Part shown: in pieces, positions 12,603 through 24,157 of the stretch | How the letters are laid out: each line of letters opens with the position of its first letter | Numbering within the stretch: position 1 is the stretch's first letter | Assembly: GCA_015039365.1 (NCBI GenBank) | Contig: WION01000076.1 | Coordinates: 124,001-188,000, forward strand | DNA length: 64,000 nucleotides | DNA from: Amanita rubescens | Taxonomy: Eukaryota > Basidiomycota > Agaricomycetes > Agaricales > Amanitaceae | Direction of reading: 5' to 3' | Position numbers and translations under genes: made by a program | The notes under the pieces: generated by a model | Database searches by the model: none | What the model saw: the letters and a program-made list of their open reading frames with translations, nothing else | What the model was told of the DNA's origin: nothing

Positions 12603-13917
12603 ATGCACGCAGCTAGCGACTCCACGATTCCCCCAGAGCTTCTCGATGAATTAATCGATCAACTCGATGGCACATCGGCATTGCTCTCCTGCGGCCTTGT
12701 CTCTAGACGAGCCCTTGTCAAAACCCGACGTCGTCTTTTTTCCACCCTCGAGTTCACGTTAGACGAGGATTTTGACCGGTTTTTGGACCTCGCTGGAGCG
12801 CCGTGGACAAGCTTTACGCCCGCTGTCGAGGAGATCAGCCTCCAAGACTTGTTCCATCCAAATCACACCTATAGAAATGAGGGAGACCCTAAAACGGTCG
12901 CATCCAATCTCTGTAATGTCAAGACACTAAGCATATTCGTACATTCACGCTGGAAGCATGGATGGACTCAAGTACCGCGCTCCGTCCTAGATGTTATCTT
13001 CAGATTGAAGATACACGATTTGCAGTTGGATGGTATGGGTATGGCGAAAGATGTGGTGATATTATTGAGCAGGCTTTCACCCACTCTGAAAGGGATTGCT
13101 TTCCAGGGGCTGCAGTTTGAAGGATTAGGAGCTTCGGATTTCTCGCATCATCTATCCGTATTTCGCCGTCCCCTCCACTTCAGAATACTCGACAATGTTT
13201 CCCTTGCGGTTCTTAAACATGTACTTGATCCATTAACTATCCCTGGCCTTGACGTTACGGTTCAAACCTTCCATATACGGGACCCAATTTCCCCGACTGA
13301 CAATCCCTTGACCTGGCGATTTTTGGAACGCATCGGTCATGACGTAGAGCAACTTCTCAGTCACCATTACTCTGCCATACTATGAGTCGTCGTGTAAGCT
13401 TCCTCTTGCGTGCCAAATGTATGACGTCTTAGCAAGTAAACCCTGCCAACAGATGAATCGATCGAATATTTGGAGCCAACCCAAGTTGCGCAATGCACCA
13501 ATCTTCGGAAGCTATTCGTCAAATTTCCCTATTTCATCTTCGGAAGCTACGAGCCGACACCCCCACTTGTATCGGCCGTGTGGAAGATGTTGTCCGCTCT
13601 TCCCTCGCCAAATCTTCTAGGGGAGTTTCAATTCAAGTTCATTCTATTCAGCATTTCAGTAGACGAATACTTGTCCGAGTTGGGATTTTTCGAGTCCCCA
13701 AATTGCCTCGATAAATTCCAGAGACATGTTCCCAAATCTCAAGTTAATCAAGCTTATATTGGGTATTTGCGAACCAGAAAAAACTGATATGTTTTTTGAA
13801 GCATTGCGTCGGGTGAAGGGTTTAAGAGAGTTGGAAGAGATCGGTATTGTAAAACTTGTCCCGTTCTACTTGAGAGAACACGTCGCATGTCATTCTGTCC
13901 TAGGGGCCTGTAGGTGA
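12603..13917 (+). pseudogene. F-box protein, copy A (two frameshifts)
   Basis: The protein starts MHAASDSTIPPELLDELIDQL, an F-box-like helix, followed by about 240 residues with leucine-rich spacing (LSPTLKGIAFQGL, HLSVFRRPLHF). Such proteins recruit substrates to SCF ubiquitin ligases. An inverted paralogue on minus (17940-19258) gives the reference frame. Relative to it, one extra base lies near 13340-13370, ending the first frame at HHYSAIL instead of reading on to YYESS. The splice donor TGTAAGC follows, then an exon with TQVAQCTNLRKLFVKFP. A second extra base near 13725 (CCAGAGACATG against CCGGAGCATG) breaks SPNCLDKF/MFPNLKLIKLI. The tail ends at 13917. It is broken independently of the other copy. 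Confidence 0.78.
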
Positions 13918-14146
13918 TTGCATGTTATTTAAGCTTGTACGAGCTTAGCAACAACCACAAACTATCTCTCGAAATCTGGCCAGAAGTCATCCACCCCTCC
14001 CTCCGGAGACGCCGCAACACATCTTTTGATAAAGCATTTTTCTCGACCCCTGCTCGCTCACTTGAATAACCGATCCTTCCAAAGCACGCCCAAGACGGAA
14101 CAGGAAAAGAAAAACACCACCTCCACCTATAATACTACGACGCTGA

Positions 14147-14303
14147 GTACAAGGTAGAAGCGTAAAAAATCCTCTGCGTTTGAATGAGTACGTGAATGTG
14201 CAGAACATTACATTGTTTTATCGCCGTTCAAAATTTGTACCGCAGTGCTCTCAACGCGGATTCCAAAAACCTAGCTTTCTATTTCGAGAAAAAGAGTTTC
14301 GGT
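14147..14303 (+). repeat. Direct repeat, right copy
   Basis: This is the partner of 12205-12333, in the same orientation, and it ends in the same block TTCGAGAAAAAGAGTTTCGG. It lies about 230 bases downstream of the F-box copy A stop. Confidence 0.75.
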
Positions 14304-14336
14304 CGCCGTATTTGTTGAATGGGTATGATACTTACC

Positions 14337-15396
14337 GTTGATAACCGGTAAATCGTTCAACGCACTGTTCGCTTCCTTGTTCAGATCTAATTTGTATACC
14401 TGTCCATTATGCCGGACCAGCTCTCCTTCAACAGGTTGCTCAAAACTGCTTCCTCCCCTTGGGAAAATACTGAAATGGCTCCGTGGTTTTCATCAATCGA
14501 AAGCCCAGATACGGGCCTTCGTCCAATTTTTCCAGGTCGGAAGAAGCCACTACCTATAATATTTAGATATCAATTTTCTGAAATTCAAAACAAGATTAGC
14601 ATACCCGTTAAAGGTAACTAAATAAACGGATGCTTTAACCTTGCATAGACTCAGAGAGTAATTTTCTTTCCCCACTATCCAGAAAGAAAAAGCTGGCTTT
14701 TGGCGGCAGAATCGAACGAAAAATGGTTGATTCAAGTAGTATAGCATTCGCCACGGCTGGTGAAGGGCGATCCAGCAACGGTATTTCTCCATATCAAACG
14801 ACACCTTTCCAACAGTTCTCGCGAGATGAGACCTTCCGCCACCAGCTGTGCACACAGATCTTCGTACTTCTCACTGCCCGCAAGGTGAAAAAGCGACAAA
14901 CCCCATGGGACAGGACCACTAGTCAAAAGGTCTGATCCGCTATTGAAGGTAGACGGGTCGTTATTTGGGGTAATACGAAACCGTAACTGACCCATGGCAG
15001 GAGGTAAATGAGGAGGAGGAACATGGTAATAGAAGAACCCTTGGGTATTTCCTGGAAACCCGACCCGAGAGCGAATCATAGTCGCCCGAGGCGAGTGCTT
15101 GAACCAGATATTGCGGGCTGACTTATTCGACACATCGAGGAAATCCGTATGACTTAATTTCGAAAGATTAAGAGTTCCCAGGATACGATCACTGTACGGC
15201 CCCCTAGGTATAACCTTCTTTTTATCACTTGAGGGACGCTCCTGAACCGAGTCGCTTTAGTGTTTGAGGTCTAACAAGGCAACAAACGCACCGGATCAGC
15301 ATTTCCACTGCTGATAGAACGCGACAGAGGGGCATTAAAAGCCTTTGAAAACATTTTTGAATTACGACGCACAGAAAACCACGCGAACATTGCCAT
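14337..15396 (-). CDS. Uncharacterised multicopy family protein (copy B)
   Basis: The most readable block is on minus from about 15240 to 14735. It includes RILGTLNLSKLSHTDFLDV, NIWFKHSPRATMIRSRVGF, GFFYYHVPPPHLPPAMGQ and LRFRITPNNDPSTF, and then WGLSLFHLAGSEKYEDLC. I do not recognise a catalytic motif. The same core appears on plus near 26100-26400 in a broken copy. The family may be lineage-specific. A candidate start (MAMFAWFSVRRNS) at 15396 lies about 50 bases downstream of the sequence CGTCACGTCAC (minus strand). Exon joins between 15240 and 15396 and below 14735 are uncertain. A downstream block (SGLSIDENHGAI, near 14500) may be the last exon. Intactness cannot be judged. Confidence 0.45.
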
Positions 15397-15444
15397 CGCC
15401 GTGAATGTGAAGTCGACGTGGGAGTAGTAGTGCAGGCCACAAGC

Positions 15445-15455
15445 GTGACGTGACG
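15445..15455 (-). promoter_or_regulatory. CRE/ATF-like motif CGTCACGTCAC
   Basis: On minus this reads CGTCACGTCAC, about 50 bases before the candidate start at 15396. The identical 11-mer sits about 36 bases before the start of the plus-strand gene at 26937. It contains the TGACGT half typical of bZIP sites. The role is inferred from position only. Confidence 0.4.
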
Positions 15456-16076
15456 TGTAACGCGATATTCCGGGGTCCGTGGTTCACTGCCGCTGGAGTC
15501 TGGCGTTGCGATTCTAATCGATCTGTAGCTGTCCAATGAGCGGACTAGATTAAATCCACAGGTTCTTGACTACACATATACTTTTACTCATTTTTTTGCG
15601 CCCAACGCCCGACCTGACCATTATCATCAAAGTGCGGCTCCGGTGCCCCGAATTACGTAATCAACCGCGGATTCGGTCGGCGCCAGGCTGACTGATGTTG
15701 ATGCAAGTTGATTTTCATCATCTCCAACGACGTCCAAGCCTCGTCGACACCACAGCGCTCGATATATAGACAGGACCACACTACTACCGAAATTTTCTAT
15801 CGGATCGGGTAACGAATAGGAAATGGTAAATGTTCTAAGTCAAACTTTTTGTTTACTCGGTTGCAGCTTTTTAACATGCGCCTCTGCAGGCAATCGTCGA
15901 GCATCGACCTCATCGTCCCGGCGCCATGCATTAAATAATGTGTCCGACATTGTCCAACACGACCATCAAGCTTTGGTCCCACTTCGTGGGACCCCAGCGG
16001 CAGCCCATCTCCGTCCTGTGCTGCCTCGGCGCTTCTAACCTGGAAAGGAAAACCCGACGCAATTGCTGTGGCCGCC

Positions 16077-16676
16077 TCACTCGATATGCAACAACCAGTT
16101 GCCAGGGGCAATCTCTTCCGAAATCCCCTTCCACGTGCGGCGTCCAGATAGCACAATTGGTCTTGCATAGTGGTCGCTCGACCATAATAATGTTGCGGGG
16201 TCATCCCGTCCCCTCGTCCAAGAGCTCAGGTTGTAGCGGCTCTCGGCTGACCGGGTAGCCTCGACAAAGGCGCGATGGACGGCCAGCAGGATATCATGGA
16301 CCGTGACAAAATCGTAGCTTCTCCCCGACGGGTGGACTATGAACGGATGTGGTAATACCCGACAGGTGATGATAACCTGCGATGAGGGCGGATTGGTGAC
16401 CGACTCGTGCGCCCATTCTAGCCGTGCATGGGGGGCAAACGCATAGCTGGGACGTTGCATTACGTCGTACTCAATGCAAGGGCAGTTCGCGTAACGCAGG
16501 ATTGGGTGAAGATGATGAAGACCGCCGAAGCCCATCGGTGGGAGTGGGATCGTGTGCAATCTTGGTGCGCCTGGTGGAAGAGGGATCCCCTCATCGTCCA
16601 CCTGTGGGGACGGTGCAGGCGTGGGGTATGACTCGGGACCCTGGCTAGGTGAGTAGCGTCCCCAGCCGTTGTGCAT
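16077..16676 (-). CDS. DUF6699-like hypothetical protein, copy A
   Basis: This is a single-frame gene of about 199 residues, counted from the methionine at 16676 that is conserved with the paralogue at 24739. A longer frame upstream, to 16787, is possible but contains an ATA where the paralogue has its first ATG. The N-terminus is proline-rich and low in complexity (SYPTPAPSPQVDDEGIPLPP). It is followed by HPILRYANCPCIEYDV, PSSQVIITCRVLPHPF, YDFVTVHDILLAVHRA and the closing APGNWLLHIE. This order (HP.L, W..., tryptophan-led strand, VT..D.L.A.Y/H, final W.L...) is that of the agaricomycete DUF6699 domain. Function unknown. It is paired with copy B in a roughly 2-kb direct duplication. Confidence 0.68.
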   Translation of the reverse strand: MHNGWGRYSPSQGPESYPTPAPSPQVDDEGIPLPPGAPRLHTIPLPPMGFGGLHHLHPILRYANCPCIEYDVMQRPSYAFAPHARLEWAHESVTNPPSSQVIITCRVLPHPFIVHPSGRSYDFVTVHDILLAVHRAFVEATRSAESRYNLSSWTRGRDDPATLLWSSDHYARPIVLSGRRTWKGISEEIAPGNWLLHIE

Positions 16677-17189
16677 GTTTACCGCTGGTGTTGATATATT
16701 TGTACGCCAATAGACGTTATGGAAGATTGGGGTGTACGACTTTTTCAAGATTATCGCGATGGGGAGGGGGCATGGAACATTGCTCACGTCTACTACGGCC
16801 TGAGAACAGAATCAATGGTCGTATGTTCTGGTGAGATGTTTTCTCGCTGTTATTGACACAAGCTGAGGATGAATAGGCTGTAATAGAGGAGATATGGGGG
16901 TCAAATGGCGGTGAGAGAGAGGAAAGGTGGAAGAGCAAATGCGGGGGGGGGAGAACAAGAATATCTTCGCCACCTTTATCATAAGGGGGCAAGCACGTGA
17001 TCCAGCACGGCATTTTGGGAGATGCGTGACGCTCTTTCGTGACTGGCAAGTATTTAAGAAAGGAAGAAGATTCGCAGGCAGAGAGGCCATAAAGGGACCG
17101 CGTGCAGCGTTCGGGACGCGGTCTTCAAAGCTTTGGCAAGGACAGGTAATGTTGTACTATGCTTATCCCACTCGAATGACGCACTGATG

Positions 17190-17939
17190 TGCCCAGATCC
17201 CTATATTAGGAATTTACGCGACCCTGACATTGTACTTTCATATCAAAATTTATTTGTTGTCCAAATAACCCTATCGTAATCGACGATTAAACGGCGCCAC
17301 AGCTTCGGCCCCGGTTTGTGATACATACATAACATGACCGCACAACCAACAATTTTCGTCCGATTACAAGTTTGGCCATCCACACAATTAGCGTAGTCGA
17401 TACCGTGTTTCGTGTAAATTGATGCGATGCCCAGTTTTAATATGAAGACCTATTACGCGCACGACTCAACACGCTATAGAGTAAACCAACGGCAGGTGCA
17501 CTACGCCCTTGTCCCATTTCAATGTCACCCACGGCGACCGCGCCCCCGTGAGTCGCACACAGCCTCTGCCCCTCTCACACTCCCAACCCTGCCCAGCCAA
17601 ACCCCGCTCTCGAGCCACCTCCAACCGTGACGTCTCCTCACGCAAACCGTCTCGATCACCCTCACCCCCTCCTCCCGTACTTCCACCCCAGCCTCCAAGC
17701 AATTCGACTGGAAATAGGCCTCGATGATAGAGGAGGGGAGGGGAGGGTTCAACGGGAGGAACGAGAGGAGGTGAAATGGGAGACACCTCTGAAGTTGGTC
17801 AGAAACGAAAGCGGTATAATATCACCGTTGTCGACCAAGAGGAGATTGCCTTTACATTGCATTGTTATTTTATGCGTTACTTCAGTTACATATAAACCTG
17901 ACCCAATGACATTCAACATATCTTAAATATACCATGCGA
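17190..17939. other. No confident gene
   Basis: It contains the DUF6699 copy A upstream side and a CT/CCC-rich stretch at 17520-17720 with overlapping frames on both strands. One minus frame (17525-17752, EVREEGVRVIETVCVRRR) looks coding-like but has no recognised family. Confidence 0.3.
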
Positions 17940-19258
17940 TCACCTACAGGTCCCTAGGACAGAATGACATGCGACGTGTTTTCTCAAGTGGAACGTAACA
18001 AGTTTTACAATACCGATCTCCTCCAACTCTCTTAAACCCTTCACCCGACGCAATGCTTCAAAAAACATATCAGTTTTTTCTGGTTTGTAAATACCCAATA
18101 TAAGCTTGATTAACTTGAGATTTGGGAACATGCTCCGGAATTTATCGAGGCAATTCGGGGACTCGAAAAATCCCAACTCGGACAAGTATTCGTCTACTTC
18201 TACTGAATTGTCGAATAGAATGAATTTGAATTGAAACTCCTCTAGACGATTTGGCGAGGGAAGAGCGGACAACATCTTCCACATAGCCGCTACGAGTGAG
18301 TGTGTCGGCTCGTAGCTTCCATAAGCGAAATTAGGAAATTTGACGAATAGCTTCCGAAGGTTGGTGCATTGCGCAACTTGGGTTGACTCCAAATATTCGA
18401 TCGATTCATCTGTTGGCAGAATTTATTTGCTAAGACGTCATACATTTGGCACGCCAGGGGAAGCTTACCCGACGACTCATAGTATGGGTGGGTAGCAGTG
18501 ATGATAAGTTGCTCTACGCCATGACCGATGCGTTCCAAAAATCACCAGGTCAAGGAATTGTCAGCCGGGGAACTTGGGTCCCGTATATGGAAGGCTTGAA
18601 CCGTAACGTCAAGTCCGGGGATAGTTAATGGATCAAGTACATCGGTAAAAAACGCGAGGGAGACGTTGTCGAGTATTCTGAAATGGAGGGGACGGCGAAA
18701 TACGGATAGATGATGCGAGAAATCCGAAGTTCCTAATCCTCCAAACCGCAGCCCCTGGAAAGAAACCGCTTTCAGAGTGGGTGAAAGCCTGCTGAATAAT
18801 GTCACCACATCTTCCGCCATGCCCACGCGATCCAACTGCAAATTCTGTATCTTTAATCCGAAGATAACATCTAAGACGGAGCGCGGTACTTGAGTCCATC
18901 CATGCTTCCAGCGTAAATGTACAAATATGCTTAGTGTCTTGACATTACAGAGGTTTGATGCGACCGTTTTAGGGTCTCCCTCATTCCTATAGGCGTAGTT
19001 TCGATGGAACAAGTCTTGGAAGTGGATCTCCTTGACAGCGGACGTAAAGCTTGTCCACGGCGCTCCAGCGAGATCCAAAAACCGGTCAAAATCCTCGTCT
19101 AACACGAACTCGAGGGTGGAAAAAAGACGACGTCGGGTTTTGACAAGGGCTCGTCTAGAGATAAGGCCGTAGGAGAGCAATGCCGATGTCCCATCGAGTT
19201 GATCAATTAATTCGTCGAGAAGCTCTGGGGGAAACGTGGTGTCGCTAGCTGCGTGCAT
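17940..19258 (-). pseudogene. F-box protein, copy B (nonsense mutation)
   Basis: This is an inverted paralogue of 12603-13917, starting MHAASDTTFPPELLDELIDQL. The first exon runs in frame to NSLTW and then meets TGA (18544-18542), where copy A has CGA (arginine), a C-to-T change at a CpG. Reading continues in the same frame with FLERIGHGVEQLI and YYESS, then an intron of about 59 nt (GTAAGC...CAACAG) and a second exon with DESIEYLESTQVAQCTNLRK. That exon runs intact to the stop at 17940 (HVACHSVLGTCR). Apart from the single stop codon the gene looks whole, so loss of function is recent. It has no frameshift where copy A has two. It probably served as an SCF substrate adaptor. Confidence 0.78.
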
Positions 19259-19350
19259 GTTGGCAACGTGGGTGCTTTGAAGGCAAGCCTAAAATGGAAA
19301 TTAAGAATTCCCATCAGCGCTACATCACAAATTCTTATCATCTAAATCTA

Positions 19351-20421
19351 CAGTCGACTCCCTCTTAACCCATAGCCCTCATAACCCATACTCCCTCAAA
19401 CCCCATGGAAATTTGGAATTCCCGAGTTGGTTAGCAGGAGTTATGGGTTAACTCCCTCATACCCAATAACCCATAGTGTTTCAGGTTCAAAACCCATAGA
19501 TTCGGGTAGCTCCGCTCCGGGGATATGACCAAAATAGGCATGGGATGGCCACCAGCCGTGATCCGAGCCAGAGAAATTGGGGAGGGACGTACATTTCTGC
19601 CTCCGGAATATCCATATATAGACACTTTTACCATGAATACATGTCCTAACCACATTATCGCGCCATATATTGTGCTACTATTGATAACTACGACGCCTTG
19701 AATGCAGCCCATCCAAAATCTGAGGCTATGAGGCTGGCTAATGCAGCACGGGATGAAGCACGACGATTGCGGCTGGCACTGGCATTCTCCCTGACCTCAC
19801 TGAGTCCTCATCATCTAAACCCTCGGCATCTGATCCCGTGTCACTGTCCCTAATCAACACAACATCCCTCAGTATCCTATCTAATCCCTTGTCAACAATG
19901 ATGACTCAAATCCTGCAGAGAAATTGGTTTAGATGAATTGGACTTGGAGAAGACCGGCGCACTTCAGTCCTTTACCATCACAGAAACAACTGATGAAGAT
20001 CTTTAAGGCCATGATGGATGCAAAGAAGGTTCGTGAGGTGGCGGCTACTGCTGGGACCAGGGATCACGATGTTGATGACAATGCAGTTGTTGATGCTGGT
20101 CCCAGCCGCAAGGAAACCTGCAGGCTTTGCTTACACTCAAAAAGTGTTCAGGGCCTTGATGATTCTTTTGCGCGCAAGCCGGAGGGAATGCTGACCACCA
20201 AATGTGCTTCATCGAGGACTCCCAGAACCTCAATTAACTCTCGTGACGGATTATTTCCCTCGGATTAACTAGTACACACATTAGAAGCCATTACAATAGT
20301 CTAGTAATAGAAACTAATGAATTTTTGGCACTTTATGGTGTCGCTCTAGTACCCCATACTCCCTAATAACCCATACTTTCAGGCTCAAACCGAGCGGTAT
20401 GGGTTAAGAGGGAGTCGACTG
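19351..20421. mobile_element. TA-flanked DNA transposon remnant (Fot1/pogo-like, non-autonomous)
   Basis: Perfect 24-bp terminal inverted repeats at 19351-19374 and 20398-20421 begin CAGTCGACTCCCTCTTAACC. They are flanked by the dinucleotide TA on both sides (19349-19350 and 20422-20423), as expected for Tc1/mariner/pogo insertion. The interior holds extra subterminal copies of an AACCCATA-type motif near both ends. A short coding remnant on plus (about 19860-20268) has acidic and SFTI-like stretches typical of the C-terminal part of a Fot1/pogo DDE transposase. The 1071-bp length and lack of a DDE core mean it cannot encode its own transposase. It sits between F-box copy B and the NLR gene. 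Confidence 0.75.
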
Positions 20422-20611
20422 TATTAGCTATTGATCTGGAAAGTTGTGTTTTGCGACCGAAAGGGTAAATCCATGAGACACCATCTCAATACCTTCCCAA
20501 GCCACAATTGTCGGAGACGCCAAGACTGACAAACACTCTCCAGATGTTAACTACACGGTTTACCACGGAAGCACCCTAATACTCCAATCAATGACCTCGT
20601 CTCATCGTCAA

Positions 20612-22879
20612 TCATTCGTGACAATATTGAATCGCCATTGCAATACCGCGTAACAATACTCTTCGCAGTGTTGTATGCTGCCAGCGCATTTCGCTTCTGT
20701 CGCATGTGCGCAAACGCTCGGCCACGGCTCGAGCGTTCTCCTCTTCCAAGGCTAGCGCTTTAGACGCTTTCTTGAACGTTTCTGTTCCCAATTCGTGCCC
20801 GCCGTCTTCGCAAATCTGAAAATAATAGGCACGCAGGGCACGTGCATGACGAGCATCAAGAGGATGGTATCGCAGGAGATATGAGCGCGTGGGTGCCTGG
20901 ATGAATATGAAGCCATCAGCTTCCCGGTTCGCAAGTCCACTCTCCAAGATCGTCTTCAAAAGGTCAAAGACGTTCTGTATCAGGGGGGCTATTCTCGGCA
21001 ATTTGTCGTACTGCACCCCTTTCGGCAAGCGTGCAAGAATGCTCAGAAAAATAAGAGCATCCGGACTGTCAACGAATCTACGGCTTGTCAACGAGATCCG
21101 CAGAACGTCATCGATCCGCCCCAGTCTGTTGTCTTGGCCCGACTCCAGTTGCCTGAGGAGTTCAGCCGGTTTGAACTGCAGCTGCCGTTGACGCGCAGCG
21201 ATAGAAATGGAGAACGGAAGGCATCCCAGTGCGTGAACCAGCTCCTTGACTTCCTCGTCATTGTCTTCCTCGTGGCCGCTAATGGCTCTAAACATCACCA
21301 TCGCCGCATGGACAGAGAGCGGTTCGACGAGAAAGTGCAACCATGCCACACCCTCTGGTAACGGAAGGTCCCGAGTCGTCAAAAGTATGCAGACGTTGGC
21401 CGATCGACATTGACCCAGTTTGCCCAAGGCGTCCGTCAGTTTCTCTATCTCATCTTCATTTTCCGGCATTTGGAAATCGTCAAAAACGATAAGGAACGGT
21501 GAGGGATGTATCTCTAGATGTTCGATAATATCAGTTAACGGGCAATTTGTCCGCGTCTTAAGAGACAGAGACGTCGCCAAGGCATGCAGCAACGCCTCGA
21601 CAGTGGGCGCTGATTGACAGCGTACCCAATGTCGCGAGCGGCCAAACACCTGGGCAACCTCCACCCGGTTGACGAGCATGCGCGCGATTGTGGATTTCCC
21701 GGACCCAATCGCACCGTAGAGTGCCATATGTTTACTTCGACGATCGTCTTTTGTTAGGGTCCCGATCATGTCATTCAGTATCTTGTCTCGACCAAAGAAG
21801 TATTCAGGTGCAGCGGGCAAACCTCGGAAGGGGAACGCAATCCTGCAGTCCTACAATCAGAACTTGAAATGAATATTGAGAGGTCGTACATACCGGGTGC
21901 GGCCATTTATCCCATACGATGTTGACAAAAGCTGGGTCGTGACGAAGGTCAGAAAAGCCGTCACAAACCAGACGAAAAAGTTCCGGATCTTGTTATTGCA
22001 ATCAACTATAGTTGCGTTTTGGAGCTGCGCCTGGTCCGCCTGTTGTTGTACGTCACAGACCATCTCACTTCCTAGGTTGCCTGGAAGCATTGGATCATCA
22101 ATACTCTCCCTATCACGTAAGTTGACATCTACAAGGATCAGGCGGCCTTCAAGTCGGATGGATACACAACTTGCCTGTCATCTCTTCACCCGATTGCGCC
22201 GGAGTAATTTTGCTGATAGCGGCTCCCATCTTCATCAGCTCCGTCCTCACCGCTAGGTTTGTCTCGAGCTGTGCCAGGAATCCGTCAAACTAATTATGCG
22301 TGAACTGATTGACGACACCGCACCGTAAGGTTGAACCGTATATCTTCTAGATCAGTCTGGCATTTAGAGAGGAACCGCTGATATTCGAATGGCCTGAGTA
22401 ACTCCTTAGACGAATCCTTCAAACGACTCCAGTTATTCAATTGTTTCTCAATAGCAAGCAAAGATCTGAGGGAATCAATTTCTGATTTATTCAAGGTGAA
22501 AGTGACATACTTTTCAGCATTTGCTAACGTTTGCTTTACTTCCGGGGCCGGGCTCTCGGCGTGCTCAGCAATTGAAGCCCTAGACACGAGTTGTATCAAT
22601 TTCCTGGTTCGACTTTGAAGTTCCTCGCATTTCTTCCGGTTCTCTGTAACAGCCTATGACGGCGTTTCAGTACAAGGTTGTTGGAGTTATATACGCACAT
22701 ACCTCCGAACGTTCTAGTGCATTTGTAACCACGTGGGACACTGGATGTATAAAGGACAATGGTGCGAGTCCACTGACTGCATCCAAAGCGGTAGTTAATC
22801 CTGTGGCCGGAGTTACGCTTGTCCCTGATTTGTCAAGAGAATCATCTCGTTTCGATGGACGTTTTGATACTCCGAACAT
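20612..22879 (-). CDS. NLR-like STAND P-loop ATPase with N-terminal helical domain
   Basis: STAND ATPases act as ligand-triggered switches in immunity, heterokaryon recognition or cell death. Six exons can be joined, giving about 670 residues. Residues 1-59 start MFGVSKRPSKRDD. Residues 60-210 are helical (TENRKKCEELQSRTRKLIQL, FLAQLETNLAVRTELMKMG), resembling the HeLo/MLKL-type amino-terminal domain of basidiomycete NLRs. A linker, FVNIVWDKWPHP|DCRIAFPFRGLP, leads to EYFFGRDKIL. Walker A is GAIGSGKST (about residue 306), Walker B is FLIVFDDF, and ILLTTRD follows as sensor. A winged-helix-like part comes next, and the gene stops at 20612 after AIQYCHE. No TPR, WD40 or ankyrin repeats follow. 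One intron uses a textbook GC donor (CAG|GCAAGT), and another must run from GTGAGATGG to AACAAG to keep the frame. It appears intact. Confidence 0.75.
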
Positions 22880-23343
22880 TGGAAGGGGATGTAGGAGAAC
22901 GAGGTCAGCAGCGTGCCTTCACAGCTAATAGGAAATGCGTAGTCGTTGCGGCAACAGCCAGGCCATGCGTCCCTGACAGACGGATAAAGTTAGCGTTCAG
23001 GAAGGCCTGCAGGGCCCAACACCCTTCACCAGTCGCAAAAACATAGCCGCATGGATGCATTCAAATACGTCCTGTGGGCGTAGCTGACAAGAGCATAAGT
23101 CAGAGTTATGGTAATTGGCGTACTTGCATTTTCAGCACGATTCGTAGTCCACAAATTGGCGTGAGGCACAATGGTCCAAACCTTAAGGCATTAAAGCTTA
23201 ACTCTCTACCGTGAGCCGAAACTTTCGGAAGCGGCTATGAATAACATTTCCGTTTCCAGAATGACCAGAAATGACTTTTTTGTTGACAGAAAATGACCAG
23301 CGAATGGAAATTAGACTCCAAATACTAGCGCCAGTTTGTCGCG
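22880..23343. other. Intergenic, no gene seen
   Basis: This is the upstream flank of the NLR-like gene. Short overlapping frames only. Confidence 0.4.
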
Positions 23344-23700
23344 TTACCGAGTGAGGTTTTGAGGTTTGATTATAGCAATACGCGACACCTGAAATGAGTC
23401 ACGTCTCTCGTGCTTGTGGCCGAATAGGACAACAAACACACCGTGGCAACACGATTCGCGCTGCTCATAGGACGTAAAACCATTCTGGAACCACAACGCG
23501 CCCAAAGCGACGCAAGCATTGTGGACCCCATTGGCGGAAGCTTGCAGAACTGTGTGACAAGCGTGACATGAACCAGGAGGCTGGGATTCCGAACCACCGA
23601 GCAATCCGATTGATCTTTATGCCAGCCACCGCCAGAAAAACCTGACAAGATACTTTAACATTTTTTTTAAAAATGAAGCAGCGCTAGCCTAGTTCAAAAC
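23344..23700 (-). pseudogene. 5' fragment of the uncharacterised multicopy family
   Basis: On minus this resembles the 5' part of copy B (15240-15540): the shared spacing of GTGACAAGCGTGACATG-like promoter sequence, then a short coding piece. It stands directly beside DUF6699 copy B, just as copy B stands beside DUF6699 copy A. The body of the gene (the LRFRIT core) is absent, so only the edge of the duplicated block was kept. Confidence 0.45.
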
Positions 23701-24157
23701 GCGACAAAAAGGGGAATTATAATTCCTGTGTTGAATTACATAATATGTCAACGTGCTGACTGATGTTGATCCAAGCCATCTTCTTATATTGACCATCACC
23801 TTCAACGACGTCTAAACCTCTTCAACACCACGGCGCTCAATATATGGATTATGGTTATACATTAAACTTTCTATATTAACATATCGGTTCTCTAGTAACG
23901 AATAGGAGATGGTTATACGGTAAGCTATACTTTTTGTTTTTTCTCGGTTGGAACCTAACATGCAGCGTCCATGTCATAGGACATCGTCACCATCGACCTC
24001 ATCCCCGGGCGCTATATCGTAGATAAGGTGTCCAATAGCACCCAACGCGGCTATCGAGCCCGGACATGGTTTCTTCGAACCATAGCGGCGGGATATCCCC
24101 GTCGTGTTCAACAGTCCTAACCTGGAGTGGGAAAATCGACGCAATGATATGGCCGCC

